Below are positions 48,901-61,181 of a stretch of DNA of 64,000 bases, piece after piece. A model generated the notes under the pieces. That model did not search any database and was not told the origin of the DNA. It worked only from the letters and a program-made list of their open reading frames with translations. Within the stretch, counting starts at the first letter, position 1. Each line of letters starts with the position of its first letter. Both the position numbers and the translations under genes were made by a program. The DNA is from Archegozetes longisetosus (Eukaryota; Arthropoda; Arachnida; Sarcoptiformes; Trhypochthoniidae): NCBI GenBank assembly GCA_018873245.2, contig JAEMBT020000002.1:310001-374000 (forward strand). Direction: 5' to 3'.

Positions 48901-50540
48901 ATGAGTGGTAGGCTTGCTTTTATTAGTAAGTTCTTCAGTTTTAAAAAATGGTTGCAAACAATTCGACTTGTCGAATTGTCTGAAATTCAGAAGAATATTG
49001 ATCACAATGACAATCAAAGTTAGATCTTATATAGAAGATAGAGAAGTATTGATGAAATCAACAGATTTACTAGTTTATCATCTAGATCAGATTTGGTTGA
49101 AGAAGAATCATAAGGAAATTAAGATGAATGCGATAACAACAGTCTAGCAGCTGAAAGTCGTTTGCTTACAGTTCGCATCAAACAGATTGTTCAAACTCAG
49201 AAAGTTTATAGTGGAATACTAACAGTTATTAAAATCATTAAGGTTAACAAAATAAACATTGCAAGTGTTCAAGTCTATGATATAACTTCTAACCCAGGAG
49301 GATTAAGGTTTGTTTAATTATAGATAATCATTTGTTCACTGATCCAAATTTAACCTTTAGACATGGCTACAGACTTTCAGACATCTTTATTCAACTTGAG
49401 TACACTGTTAGCCTGAATAGGAATGACACGGTCGCTCAAATGGAAACTCTGTTAAAGGATTTGTCAAAAAATAAATTGGCACCAAAACGCTTTGGTGGTT
49501 ACTAATTTGTCTCATAGAATAATTGATGCTATTCTTGGTTCTGATGGATAAACTATTAGGATTAGATCAGAAATGGATTGTTTTAATAATAAGAACTGCC
49601 TTTAATGATAGATAAGCCAAAAGTGATTTTATAAAGTGCCTGTAGAGGAAGTATTGAACTTTCTTTTTAACATGCTTTGAATACTTTTTATCCTGAACCT
49701 ATCCCAACCGTCAGGGGGATCCGGAATTGTTTAAGAATTTTTTTAGAGACAACACTCCGCTCCGTTCAAAGTTATCACATTAAAAGTGCTGATGTAGTTA
49801 TCAGATGTTTTGCTGTTGATTTTAATGGTTGAATCATTATCAGATTTAACATTATGTCTACAAATGAAGATATAATATTTTATCTAATCACATAAGAGAT
49901 TCTACCTCTGAAATGAACAGTAAAAATTCCAAAAACTGCATCAGCAGTTTTCTAATGTAATAATCTAGAACAAATCTCACTGCTTTTCTAATAAATACAT
50001 GATTCCCAATTTCGCGGACAGTTGGCGTAGCTGAGTATTAGCTCCAGAAAAGTGGTGTTAAATATATTTTAGAAGAAAGATTATGGAATCGAACATTTGC
50101 ATTTGAAGCAAGAGAAGGTGATAACTTTTCTCACCTTTTGAGAAAGTCATTTATCATCGAGCACTTCAATTTCAATAATTACAAAGCGATTGACGGCACG
50201 AAATGATGTCTTTATTTTTATATCTCAGTGACTAGTGTCTCAGAACTGAATATAGAATTCTGTTGCATTTCGAAATCTACGGTAAGAATTTGTTGTGTTA
50301 AATAAGGTTATACATGAATAGGTGACACAAACAGTGGTACATGGTTTGGTTACGAGTTAGCGAACCATAACCTATATGCCTATCTATTACCGCTTTATGA
50401 TTTGGTTACTATTAAAATCAGTCATACATCGCGGCGGAGAATGGTTTAGATTGGTGACAATAATGTCACTAGAAGAAATGTTAAAAGGCTTATTTCAGTC
50501 TTGGCTTTTGGTCGCGTGGTTAATGCAGTTGTTGCATAAA
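48901..50540 (+). pseudogene. Decayed multi-exon gene of a secreted or membrane protein
   Basis: Coding signal persists through several in-frame stops. From ATG 48901 one frame reads MSGRLAFISKFFSFKKWLQT and, after four stops, DECDNNSLAAESRLLTVRIK and VYDITSNPGGLR. A phase-compatible intron (donor about 49308, acceptor ending 49361) leads to HGYRLSDIFIQLEYTV and LAPKRFGGY, then a stop. Downstream fragments include NRTFAFEAREGDNF, IEHFNFNNYKAIDG, TWFGYELANHNLYAYLLPLY and NVTRRNVKRLISVLAFGRV, with splice-like borders between them. The family was not recognised (possibly a SEA-like alternating alpha/beta domain). Multiple in-frame stops argue for a true pseudogene. Confidence 0.55.
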
Positions 50541-51890
50541 CTCGCGTAAATGTCTTTAAAAATAATAAAATAATCAAACGATCACATCTATGACTAAAAT
50601 GTCAATTTTATAAAAGTATGGTCAACATAATATCTTCAGTAAGGTGTGAATTTTTCTTTTATATACGGTATGTTTATTTTTCACTTATCCATCAACTGTT
50701 GATAAATTTGTTGATTTGATTGAACATCAATTAGCCATTAATCATCAGTTTGAATAATAGCTAGGATGTTGAAGTTAGTCACAAATATGTTAGCAAGAAT
50801 TACGGTTAAAACTTGTTATTTATCTGTTAGATCATTTTTATTGATGGCAAAAATATGGAAAATAATATTCCAAATGTTCAGAGCATATATTTAAATAATT
50901 GTAGAATCAATGAGTCTATAATTTATAGTATAGATGAAGTATAATGCTTACGTTGATCGAGTTCCACGCTATATTAATACTAACGGTCTACCCCTGATTG
51001 ACCCGAGTTTGACTTGACCCAAGAGTTTTTAACCCAAACAAGATATCACCTATGTTTGTTTGACTAAATGCTATTAAATTAAGGTTGAAGATCTTGTCAA
51101 ATACTATTACATCGCAAATTAATTAAATAGGAAAAATCATATGTCAGTTGCTCACGGTTTTAAGTTTTAATTCATTTTTTCATGCATTTCAATTAAAAAT
51201 ATTCAATAATTATCTTTAAGAATGCAAATAAGCGTGTTATAAATATGATTATATTTTGATACGTGGCTTTACACGCGTAAGCAGCCAATAAAAATGATTC
51301 ATAGCGGATATTTGGTCAAAATGAATGTTTATTTTTGTCATTTCGGGTCAAATGACCATCGGGCTAAAACAGAAAGAAGTTTGAGTCAAAAACTTCTGGA
51401 GTTAAATTGAAATCAGGTCTATACGGGGGTTGCCGTATCAAGTCAGTCTATCAGACTGGTATTTGTCTTTATTTGTTATTCTTATGGGTGGTAAAAAATT
51501 TATAATCTATAGGCTTTACTTAAAGGAGGATGCCAGGTTTCTATGAGAGCCCCGCCTACTTGATTCACAGAAAGTCTATGTATTTATTGAAAGATCTGAA
51601 CTAGTAGAGAAACTTTACCAATGGGCACAACTTTCAAAAACGCCGCCTAACAGAGATAGACCGCAAAAGTATCGAGTGTTGTGCACATGTAATGACAGTT
51701 CTCTGGTTTCTCTTGTATGGAAGGAACCTACCCGAGATTCAAAAACCTGCAGAGTCCCTGGAGATCTCTGTATGGTTTTTGATTCCACTGACGAAGAAAT
51801 CCAGACATGATTTTAATTAATTTTTACATTTTGAATTCTTTTACATTTATATTTTACATTATTTACATTTCATATTGGTTTTATTATCAA
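50541..51890. other. Spacer, no gene seen
   Basis: No ORF or RNA gene supported. From about 51480 the base composition becomes less AT-rich than the surroundings, leading into the direct repeat at 51891. Confidence 0.4.
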
Positions 51891-52130
51891 GACCCAAGTG
51901 TTGAGTATTAAAATGCTCAGCTCAATGTCTGGAATCCATCAATATATAACTCAGACCATTTGGTCCACGGGTTCGGGACCTGGCCATGGCCTGTCCAGAC
52001 CCTAAGTCCGAGACTCAAGAGTGGGGTATCAAAATGCCCAGCTCAGCGTCCTGAGTCCAACGATATATCACACATGGAGATGGAAGGTCGAGAACTCCCT
52101 TAGACCCATTAGTCCGGATTCACCCATCTT
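51891..52130. repeat. Two direct copies of a 121-bp unit
   Basis: The block beginning gacccaagtgttgagtatta (51891) recurs as gactcaagagtggggtatca (52012) with about 75% identity, continuing with aaaatgctcagctcaatgtc versus aaaatgcccagctcagcgtc. Both are clearly richer in G+C than the flanks. T-rich acatt repeats lie on both sides. Origin unknown; possibly a retroposon or satellite fragment. Confidence 0.65.
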
Positions 52131-52316
52131 TTACATTTATCATTCTTTTTATATTATTTTACATTTCACGTTCTACATTGTATTATTCCTTTCTCTAATA
52201 TATATTCACAACCTAGTATCCATGACGAGTTGTTTGACACATATTTTCCCCCTAAAAAGTCACTTTTTTATCGCAACACAAAAAAGGGTCATAACTTTTG
52301 ATCGCGGTCACTTTGG

Positions 52317-52646
52317 TCAAAAAGAGTGATATATTTGAACTCTACTCATCAGTCCGGCCACATTGATACTCTCATTGTTATAAATCAAGTTAGGCAGATC
52401 CTGGCATCCTCCTTTGTCTAGTATAGCTTCAAGCTTGGACTGTAACGCAACAGAATATGCGAGCATGTGTAAAAATAAACAAACTAAGAGTTCCTTACTA
52501 TGATGGCTATTGAACTTTACGTGAACAATCACTGTGAAGTTGCCATTGTAAATGTGGCAACCAAGGCTTGCAATTAGACCCATTTTCAATGAATGTATCC
52601 AAACTAGCTTGAGATTATATGAAAATCTGCAAAACACTATTTTCAT
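52317..52646 (-). CDS. Uncertain 109-codon ORF
   Basis: An open frame from ATG 52646 with SLKMGLIASLGCHIYNGNFT, a hydrophobic stretch (LLVCLFLHMLAYSVAL) and DKGGCQDLPNLIYNNESI. Residue use looks more protein-like than other spacer ORFs, but there is no known motif, paralogue or supporting splice structure. Confidence 0.25.
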   Translation of the reverse strand: MKIVFCRFSYNLKLVWIHSLKMGLIASLGCHIYNGNFTVIVHVKFNSHHSKELLVCLFLHMLAYSVALQSKLEAILDKGGCQDLPNLIYNNESINVAGLMSRVQIYHSF

Positions 52647-53503
52647 TCTAATAAGCTCAATATAAGAAATGTAATTATTTGAGTAAGAATAAAATTTGAT
52701 AGTACTGTTGAATTTCTTAACTCCGACGACAAATTAAATTGTATTTTCAAATTTGTTATGAGAGAGCCTTAAATAAGAAGTACTGCAGACGTCACACCAC
52801 AAAACTATATAACTTGATTGTTTACGAGAAAACTGGCAGATTTCTATGTCACATATTTTTTATATATTATTCGTTACTCATACTTGAATTTCTCGTAAAC
52901 CTGCGACAACAAACTGTCAACATAGTCGTATTTGAATTCTATACTTTGCAAAATTTGACATCAAAATCTAATTATTTTCAAGCCAACAAAGAAGCATTAA
53001 CTGCAAAATAAAAAGGAATAAGAAAATCCAATCAATCATAGGTTCAACTTTTAGAGAGAAGTAATAAAAATTTGAATAAGGATTAATAAACCTTAGATCA
53101 ACAAGTCGATTGCAAGACACACAAAAAAATGTATAAGTAAAATCATTTGTATTACAAATTACAAGAAATTCTGATTGCTATATGATATAAATTATAAAAG
53201 ACTAATAAAGTTAAAATAAAGTCTGAACTGAAGAAGTGTTGTATTGCTAATACGTGAAGTTTAACTTTTGAATGCAATTATATATTTTATGTTGCTCGTT
53301 TGATAGGATAGTTTTCAAGTCGACTTTAGACAAATTAATATGCATTTATTCAGTTATATTTTTTTATTATGTGTCGTGAAGAAAAATATTTGATTCGAAA
53401 CTTTGGATAGCTTCTTATTTAATCTTAAAACAAACTCTATTGAGAACGAGTGCAAAGTTAACTGATATTTATTTAAAATAATAAAAATTTTGTTGACGTG
53501 GAA
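52647..53503. other. Spacer upstream of ionotropic receptor
   Basis: AT-rich, no supported gene. Upstream receptor exons could lie here but none was found. Confidence 0.35.
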
Positions 53504-55072
53504 ATGCATTCTCGCGTTTGCAAGAATTTTATTCCTGGGACTTCAGTTTCATTCGTCAAAAACTTGTCTTTTACTGAAAATCTGAACTTCACAGCTGAGT
53601 TCTGGCAGCCATTCATTGATATGGATCCGCTGCCCAATGAAAGCGTTCTCTTATGTGGACCATTTCTTGGGATAGTAATTGAAATTTCAAGAATGTTAGG
53701 AGTAAAGTAAGTTTCAAAATCATTTTAACATTGTATCCTTATTGAGCAATTAATGCAATCTTACTTAAATATTTAGTTTGACATATTTGGAAGACAAAAC
53801 TGAGAATTTTATGTCATTTCATATGATAAAAGATGGCTCAATTGACATAGTTTTAAAACCATTTCCTCCGATGAGCTTAAGTATGAATAACTTTTCACAA
53901 TACGTACAATTTTCTCGAGTAATAGGTGACATCGCTATGATTAGCATACTTTCGTCCAAAAAGCCGATCAGTTCTTTATTCCGTTTGGTTCATATATTCA
54001 ACGCCGAAGTATGGATTGCAATCTCGATCTCATATTTATTGGTTTCGATCATTAGCTTTTATCTGTGCAACGATTTTAACGTATTTATGGACTATATCGC
54101 TATAGCTTTACGACAAACTATTAAGAGGTTTGATAGAAAACAAAGAACATCTCTTATAACATTGATTTGGTTCTACGCCTCATTCATATTATCTTCTGCT
54201 TTCTCTGGAGTACTCTTAACATTTCTAGTATTTCCGACACCTTTCTATAAAATCGACTCAGTCGATGATTTAGCGAAAACAGACATTAAATTTACTGTTT
54301 TTAAAGGAGAAAATGCTATCGAATATTTCAATGATCCAAAAGAATCCTATTATCATGTCTTTATGAATAGATGTGTCGTTGAAGATCCAGCAAATGATAA
54401 GAAAGGAGAATGGGAAAATGAAGTTTTTGATAAAATATCTGACGGAACCTACGCAATAGTTAGTGATGAACAATATCTCGATTTCTATTACGCAACAAAA
54501 TCACTGAATTATTCAAATCTATATCGATCAAAATCTAATCAATTAGTTCTGCCATATTTCATGCCTTTATCGCAACGTAACTCTCAAGAAAATGTTGATT
54601 TAATAAATAAAATGTAAGATATAGTTGAGAGAAACTTGAATTTCCTTTTTAAAATAATAATTAATAATTAAAAAGAGATCTCTGTTAGAAAATTGATCAT
54701 AACCATTATTATATTTTGGAATAAAGTAAATTTAATATTTCAGGCTTTCATTTTGATGTTTTCAATTTGATTTGATTTGCCATTAATTTTGTTTATAGAA
54801 TATGTTATCTGACCGAAAGTGGAATTTATGAGTTTAGGCTGAAAGAAACACTTCAGATTAATAACGATGCCATCAAATTAGGCTACAATGAGAAGTTCGA
54901 TAAAGAATATGAATACGTACCACTACTTGTCGATCGGTTTGAAAGCTTAATTTGTTTATCAGTTTTTAGTTTTATAGCCTCATTGGTTTCATGCTTAATA
55001 GAAATAATATATTTCAGATGTAAAAGAAAATCGAGATTATTCATAAAGGGATTTAAAGTTAAAGTATATTAA
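53504..55072 (+). CDS. Divergent ionotropic receptor (iGluR-like)
   Basis: Three exons: 53504-53706, 53777-54613 and 54799-55072, both introns phase 2, giving 437 residues. Order: S1 half of the ligand-binding core (SVLLCGPFLGIVIEISRMLG, then LTYLED); TM1 (EVWIAISISYLLVSIISFYL); a short pore region; M3 (WFYASFILSSAFSGVLLTFL) in the place of the iGluR SYTANLAAF helix; S2 (VDDLAKTDIKFTVFKGENAI); and a last helix (LICLSVFSFIASLVSCLIEI). There is no amino-terminal domain or signal peptide, so it is either short like many arthropod IRs or lacks an upstream exon. Canonical glutamate-binding Arg/Thr residues are not obvious, consistent with a chemosensory IR rather than a synaptic receptor. Confidence 0.8.
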
Positions 55073-55922
55073 TGTTAATTTTAATTTACATAAATATTTT
55101 ATCATATTTAGATTGAATGCATTTGAAATAAATAATCGAGTATGTAATTTGGAAATATGCGAATTTAATCATGATAAATATTTACTGGTTTTGAACCTAG
55201 TTTATTTATACTGTATATGAGCGAAACTTTTGAACAAATACCTTAGTAATGTTCACCTCAGACTATGTATAAAGTATTAGAAATTGAATGTATGATAGCT
55301 TGAAACAAATGAAAATCAACTTTAAACCCTTTAGTAATAGGAGATAAGAAATTATGATTTTTTTGTATGACTAACCCATGACAAAACTTGTTTCTCTTTC
55401 AAATATCTCTTAATGAAAATGATTTATTTATCTAACAATACTTTTGGTGTAGTTCAAAATTAGTAAAAGTATTGTCATCCATTAATACTTATCTTATCAA
55501 ACTCTAAGGCCGATATGCACAAGTCGAGACTTAACTAAAACTGTTTTAAATATTAGTTGTGCAATCAGTTTTAAAACGCGTTTCAGGTTTTAAGACTTAA
55601 AACCGTTTTAAATAGAGTTGTGCATACAGGTCTAAGAGTTTATTTTAATAAACAAATTTAAATAAATGAATAACTAAGTCGGTTATCTGCAAATTAAACT
55701 TATTTTCAATCCGTAGCCCTATTTAAGCCCTATTCGCTAAGCAGTTGTTCAAAAGTTTCGTTCATATGAGATATTGTTTAATGAATATACGAAACGTTCA
55801 TTGAGAGTAAGGCATAAGTTGATGAAGTATATGAAAATATTATTTTTTGCTGATCTGTTTCCTATCTGGAAGATTATTTAAATTATATTTTGAATGTCTA
55901 AAAAATGAACTAACCTTTGAGA
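55073..55922. other. Spacer, no gene seen
   Basis: AT-rich. An imperfect repeat of ttttaaa/taagac motifs near 55530-55640. Nothing else supported. Confidence 0.35.
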
Positions 55923-56791
55923 ATGAAACTGTTATTAAAATTATGTATAATGAGTTTGCATATAAATGATTTGTTCTCTATAAGTAAGTGAAATATTTTG
56001 TCTAATCAAAACTATATTATTTGACAAGCTTATGATAAAATTGAAACGTTTTCATTATTAAAAATGAATAGCATGTGATACCAAGCTATTTAATCAAATC
56101 AACACATTTTTATCATCAGTCATTGGTGTGGGTTTTAAAACCAATCTGTTCCCATACGAACCTTTATACTTATTTCCATCGGAAAGTGGCAACAAAGACA
56201 ATTTTAATGAATCGATTATTTTGAATGCCGGTTATACTACATATCCGAACGCATTCTCGTCCATCTACTTATGGGATGTCGTGCAATGCAATGATTATAA
56301 CATCAAAATAACTGTTGCCATTGATGGCGGACCCTTTGCCACAAGAATTGATTTTACATATTTAGGTAAAGAGCTGTTTTCGAACAAATACTAAATTAAG
56401 TTGATCAAATTGTTTTTAATTGAAAAGATAATGAACACAATAAGACATATTTTGGAAGCTCTGTTAATTATGTGGATTACAGTACTTTCACAATACAAAT
56501 GATGCAACAGGTCCAGTATGACAGTTGTTTAGTGATCGGTGAAGCAATTCATAAACCTGAAAATTGGATCGAATATGGGGTATAATAGCTATCTTTCTTT
56601 ACAATTTTTTCATATTTTTAATTTCTTAACAGAAGTTTATAAGTTGTCTGAATTGTCCTGATTATGTTATGAAAGAAATTGAGAAAAGGCTTGAATCAGC
56701 GTTTGGTGTTGAACAACATGAACAACTAATCCAAAACATAGTGAGAGGTATTTCGATTGCATCGTCACAACAACAAATGCCTATGGTTTGA
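55923..56791 (+). CDS. Orphan secreted protein
   Basis: Four exons fit in phase: 55923-55983, 56120-56365, 56428-56579 and 56633-56791, giving 205 residues. Exon 1 encodes a signal-like peptide (MKLLLKLCIMSLHINDLFSI). The mature part includes FKTNLFPYEPLYLFPSESG, YLWDVVQCNDYNIKITVAI, SSVNYVDYSTFTIQMMQQ and a tail ISCLNCPDYVMKEIEKRL. There are four scattered cysteines after the signal and several N-glycosylation sequons (NES, NKT). No family recognised. Correct donors and acceptors at all three introns make it a genuine gene rather than chance. Confidence 0.6.
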
Positions 56792-57066
56792 ATGTTATCT
56801 TATTGTTATTAAGAGCTATGTGACGCTCTGACGCAATTCGTAAAAACACATACCGAGTTATAAGCTCATTTTTGCACCATAAATAAAAGCTTGATCACAA
56901 AAATAAATGCTTCATGTGAAGTCTTTTTCAATATTTATTTTATTGTTTATTAAATAGATGTTCACAAATATAAAAATAAATTGCTACAACAAGTCAAGTG
57001 AGATATAGACAAAAATTAAATTATAAAGTATGAAAGTTTTATTTTATTTGACAAAAATAATAATTG

Positions 57067-57444
57067 TCAGTCTTTCTTGTTAACTAAATTGTTCACTTTT
57101 TCCTCGTCACCTATTATTTCAACAGTTCCATCGCTATGTCTTATATACCTGACTTTATTAGCCATGTCTTGGTTCAACACGTAATAAATTTCAGCAATAG
57201 CTCCAACCGTCGCTAACGAAGTCATTATGAAACAGAAACTGTAGAAATTGTTTTGCTTAAACTCCTGTTCGAAACTTTTCTTTAAATTGTCGAGATTTAA
57301 TTAGAAACAAACGAACGAATAGTTATAAACACTAATACTTACGAATATATCATAACACAAATAAGCAGTCGATCCAAACAGAACACCAATTATAGTTCCG
57401 TTTCCAACATTCGCTATACTTTTTATAATATCTATAATGGCCAT
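57067..57444 (-). CDS. Orphan two-helix small membrane protein
   Basis: Two exons: 57444-57343 and 57279-57067, intron phase 0, giving 104 residues. Start MAIIDIIKSIANVGNG. Two hydrophobic segments: TIIGVLFGSTAYLCYDIF and FCFIMTSLATVGAIAEIYYV. Hydrophilic C-terminal tail ends in NLVNKKD. No family recognised. It lies between two + strand orphan genes. Confidence 0.6.
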
Positions 57445-58098
57445 ATTTTGACTTCACTTAGGCTAAGACTAACTTTAAATCAACGAAAGTAAATTGCAAA
57501 ATATTCCTTTTTTCAATGCATTAGGAGAAGGGGAGTCGATTGTGTCAAAAATCAACAATAAATAATATTAACTCCCAGGGTTTTCGCAATTCATTGTTTA
57601 ACTGAGATAATGCTATCAAAAGCTATAAAAAATGCAATAGTGATCGCGCTCTTTACTACATTATCAAAACTTTAGTTCCCTCATTACGTTAGAACAGTTG
57701 CATTAAAAAGCGTAATGTGCTTAAGAACTAATGTGCTAAAATAATTGCTTAAATCAAAACGAAATGAAAATTTGAGGTGGCTAAACTATTTTTCAATATT
57801 ATATATTTGATTGAAAATGTTTGAAAAATCGTTTGAACAAATTGCTTTTACAACGATATGATAGTCAAATTCTAAACTTAGTAACAAAATAGGATTATGA
57901 ACATGACCTTCAAGTTGTATTTGTAAATCTTTGAGGGAAGTAAAGTACTTGTAACTTTCAAATGGAATAAAGACACGTAATGTTGAATTTTGTTATGAAA
58001 ACTGAAGTGGTGCTTGATAACTATTTCTGCTTGACTCTTAGTAAACTTCACATTAGTTTTTAAGAGATACAGTTAAGGTTATGTAATAACAACTTTAT

Positions 58099-59070
58099 AT
58101 GGAACAATTTTCTCGTGTTAATTCGATTAGATTTAGAAACGATCGCTTCAATAACGTTGGAGATGAAGAGGATAGTATGTTGATTTGGATTCTCGTCACA
58201 ATCATCTCTTTTATTTGTGTGATTTGGCCTAAGTTTTCTGGTTTGAAGCTAATTATGGAACGGCTTAAACCATACCATCATAATAGAGATCCAAGTAGAC
58301 CAATTAATAGAGTAAATAATCAAAAAGTTCCTAAAAAAGGTAAAGGAAAAATTTTAATATTCAAAAAGGGGTTTTTAAGATGTTTATCTATATTTTACTT
58401 CGAAAGATGAGACAAAGGACGAGAAAGAAGAAAAAAACATTTTAAAGACTGGGAACAAAAATCGAGAGCTGATTCAAAAGGGAAAAGCGAAAACTACTGT
58501 ATTATTAGGCCGTTTCATGAATCAGTTACAAAGGACGGAATCAACCAACACATCACTCAGCTTATTTTCATGAACTCCAAACATATTGATTGGAACAAGG
58601 ATAATGTCAAAGAAGTTTGGACTAATCAGTTCAAAAGTTTCATTGTTAAAGTTTCCGAAAAGAACGAAAACATTATTTTAAATCCCAAACATTGGCCCTT
58701 AGGATCAGAGTTAAAAAATCAAAATAATTCGGATAAGATTATCGGCATTTCCAAAGCTAATGATTTTATTGTAAATTTAAGAGTTTTTATCTTGAAAAAT
58801 AGTTGTGATCTATTTTTTAGAAATGTTCCAAAAAATTATAATCTGATTGGAACCATCCAAGAACTTGGAATTAGAGTTTTAGGAAGAATAGAGTTTGTTA
58901 AGGACCACAAAAATGTTTCGTCTTATAGGATTACAATCGCTCAACAATTCAAACAATATTTGTTATCTTACCATAAGTGGGATTCCAATATTCGAGTGGG
59001 AACATGGCATGATTATGATAAAAATATCGGACAATATGGAACAACACCTTATGGTGCTTACTTCAAGTAA
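58099..59070 (+). CDS. Orphan single-pass membrane protein, 299 residues
   Basis: Two exons: 58099-58339 and 58412-59070, intron phase 1. The N-terminal 27 residues are polar, followed by one membrane helix (MLIWILVTIISFICVIWPKF). Then a very basic region (NQKVPKK ... GRERRKKHFKDWEQK) and a globular domain with YCIIRPFHESVTKDGINQHI, ILNPKHWPLGSEL and NIRVGTWHDYDKNIGQYGTT. The acceptor after atgag (58411) keeps a single frame. An alternative acceptor five bases earlier would not. Family not recognised. Confidence 0.6.
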
Positions 59071-59714
59071 AAACACAGATCAGAAAATCAGAGCCTAATC
59101 ACTCTTGTTTGAATGAATAAAATGATAGCTATTTAAAAGAAACATGTTCGTCATTGAGAAAGATTTGATTGAATATAAATACCCATGCAAAATTGATAGC
59201 ATTCTCAAAAAAATTATGAAAAAATAATACTTTTTAACATTCAAATTTAAGTTCGATTATTTTATGAAACAATCCTCGAAAATAAATTTTCAAATTCAAA
59301 AATAATTTTTTGAATTAATTTAAATAGAAATGTTGTATTCAGGTTAAATTAGCCAATAAGTTGATGAAAAAACTCGTAGGGCTATTTTTTAGCCTGCGAG
59401 TTCAAGATTACTTTGAATTCACGAACGAAGAATATGTCGGATAGTATGATCATCTGAAGCGAAACTATAATATATTATAAAATAGTTTGAAATAAAAATT
59501 AATTCGAGTTGGCTAACTCTAAAAGCAACGAGAGGCATCATCTCGAACAGATTTTCAGAAGAAAGTGGAATTATACGTTTTTTATCACCTACTCTTTCTA
59601 GAGAATTATTAATAAATAGCTTTTGAACAGAGAATATACTTTCCAGAGTAAAGATCATTTTTGCGTTGAAGAATATAACTGATAATGATCTCAACTTCCT
59701 TCTTTCATACTCAC

Positions 59715-60373
59715 AGCTTTATTCATTCCAATAAATAGGGTGACCACCTCTGGCTTGTCTCATGACGGGACAAAAATGTCTAAGGGGGTACCCTTACATT
59801 TTTTGAAGAAAAATGCCGCTTTTATCAGTCATTACAATTATTTAGGTGCCAAACAATACATTCTAATATTAAAGCATCAAAAATTATTAGTCATGGTTGA
59901 TTTCAAAGATACATTTTTGTTAGAAATGACACTTTTCAAAAGTTATTCAAAAGTAAAAATACTAGTTTATATCAGATATAAGTCAAGGCAGAAAAACTCA
60001 ATTCAATAACCTTTGGTTTTAAACAACAGATGTCCAAAACATTAAACTGGGTTTTTTAGTCCCTTATCATTTGTAAAGTAAATTCAATGTTCGAATTTCT
60101 AAGAAATTTTTTCTAAACACATTTTCAAAATGAAATTTGAAAAACGGGACAACCAATTGTCCCGTCGAGAGATTTTGGTCTGACGGGATTTCTGTCTTTT
60201 ATCTTTAAAAAAAGACCCGTCAAAAACGGGATGGGTGGTCACCCTACCAATAAAAAGTTTATGCAAACACTTTAATGATTTATTCTCCTCTTTATTAATA
60301 GAAACAGTAATTGTATTGAACGCCATTTGCGATGTGACATATCCTAAAGTGAATCCTAACGCAACCCCTAACG
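59715..60373 (-). pseudogene. Coding exon interrupted by a hAT MITE
   Basis: Removing the MITE and one copy of its 8-bp duplication leaves a 140-nt exon: 60373-60247 joined to 59727-59715. It has an acceptor (ttccag), a donor (GCT|GTGAGT) and one open frame: LGVALGFTLGYVTSQMAFNT ... CLHKLFIGMNKA. The start resembles a signal-anchor helix. As it stands, the frame enters the MITE and stops inside it (about 60099). A possible downstream exon is within 59419-59694 (RVGDKKRIIPLSSENLFEMM). The gene family is unknown. Confidence 0.5.
59736..60246. mobile_element. hAT-type MITE, 511 bp
   Basis: TIRs tagggtgaccacc at 59736 and its inverse ggtggtcaccctaa-type end at 60246. Subterminal inverted blocks (gacgggac / gtcccgtc) follow. 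The 8-bp direct repeat ccaataaa flanks both sides (59728-59735 and 60247-60254), the size typical of the hAT superfamily. No transposase frame. Confidence 0.92.
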
Positions 60374-60613
60374 CTGGAAGTATCTCAAGTGATTATCGAG
60401 TTTGAATTTCAGACTAAAATCTTATTAAAGTACTTGTCTTCACATAATAACAAACATAACTGCGAATATGCCCCGAGTGGCCAGAGATAAGTACCCTTGG
60501 TTACTCGAGTCATATTTGCAGCTAAGATTATGTTCATTAGGTATGTGGAGACTTTAATAAAGTTTTGGCCTGAAATTCAAACCCGACAATCACTTGAGAT
60601 ACTTCCGCTGTGA
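60374..60613. repeat. Palindromic repeat, arms about 110 bp
   Basis: ctggaagtatctcaagtgat near 60375 is repeated inverted near 60590 (atcacttgagatacttccgc). Similarity continues inward (gtttgaatttcag; attaaagt; acataa) to a centre near 60495. The splice acceptor of the MITE-interrupted exon lies at the left border. Confidence 0.8.
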
Positions 60614-61181
60614 GCTAGGAATGAGTAAGTTTTCGAAAAATATTTGCTGCAATAGCATTAAGTTGGTCGGTATTAGAGTGTAATTAAAAGCTAAATAATA
60701 TTTCTGTCAGAAATGATTGTAGATAAACGTGATTCGACATATATTATTGTGTTCGACAATAATTTGATGGATAACTTTACGTTTGATAAAAGCTCCTAAT
60801 TTTATTCCAGATATTCCCTTATTAAGAGATCTGAACCTGATTATACAATATTTGCAGACAATATAGTAGTAGAGAAAACTATATAACGGCATTTTAACAA
60901 TAGTGACAGAAAATCACGAGGACAAGAATACACTGAATATTCTATATTTTGAAATATCCGGTAAGTCTAAGAAAACGATTACAATTGTTATTGGCATTAA
61001 TGTGGAGGATATAAGATAAAATAACTTGTGGTTTTAATAATACTTTTGAGGTTTTTGAGATTATTAATAAAATTTTGAATTTTATTTCTTCACTGATTTG
61101 TATTTAATTCCATGTTTTGATCCCTTTTATAGCTCTAATAATATTGAGCCACTTAAGGTACTGTTCATTCTTATGGTTAAA
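60614..61181. other. Spacer, no supported gene
   Basis: The frame at 60707-60892 (-) is weak. Nothing else seen. Confidence 0.35.

Noticed and set aside
52739-53011. 90-codon + strand ORF before the ionotropic receptor
   Set aside because: No conserved motif, and no plausible junction to the receptor exon at 53504.
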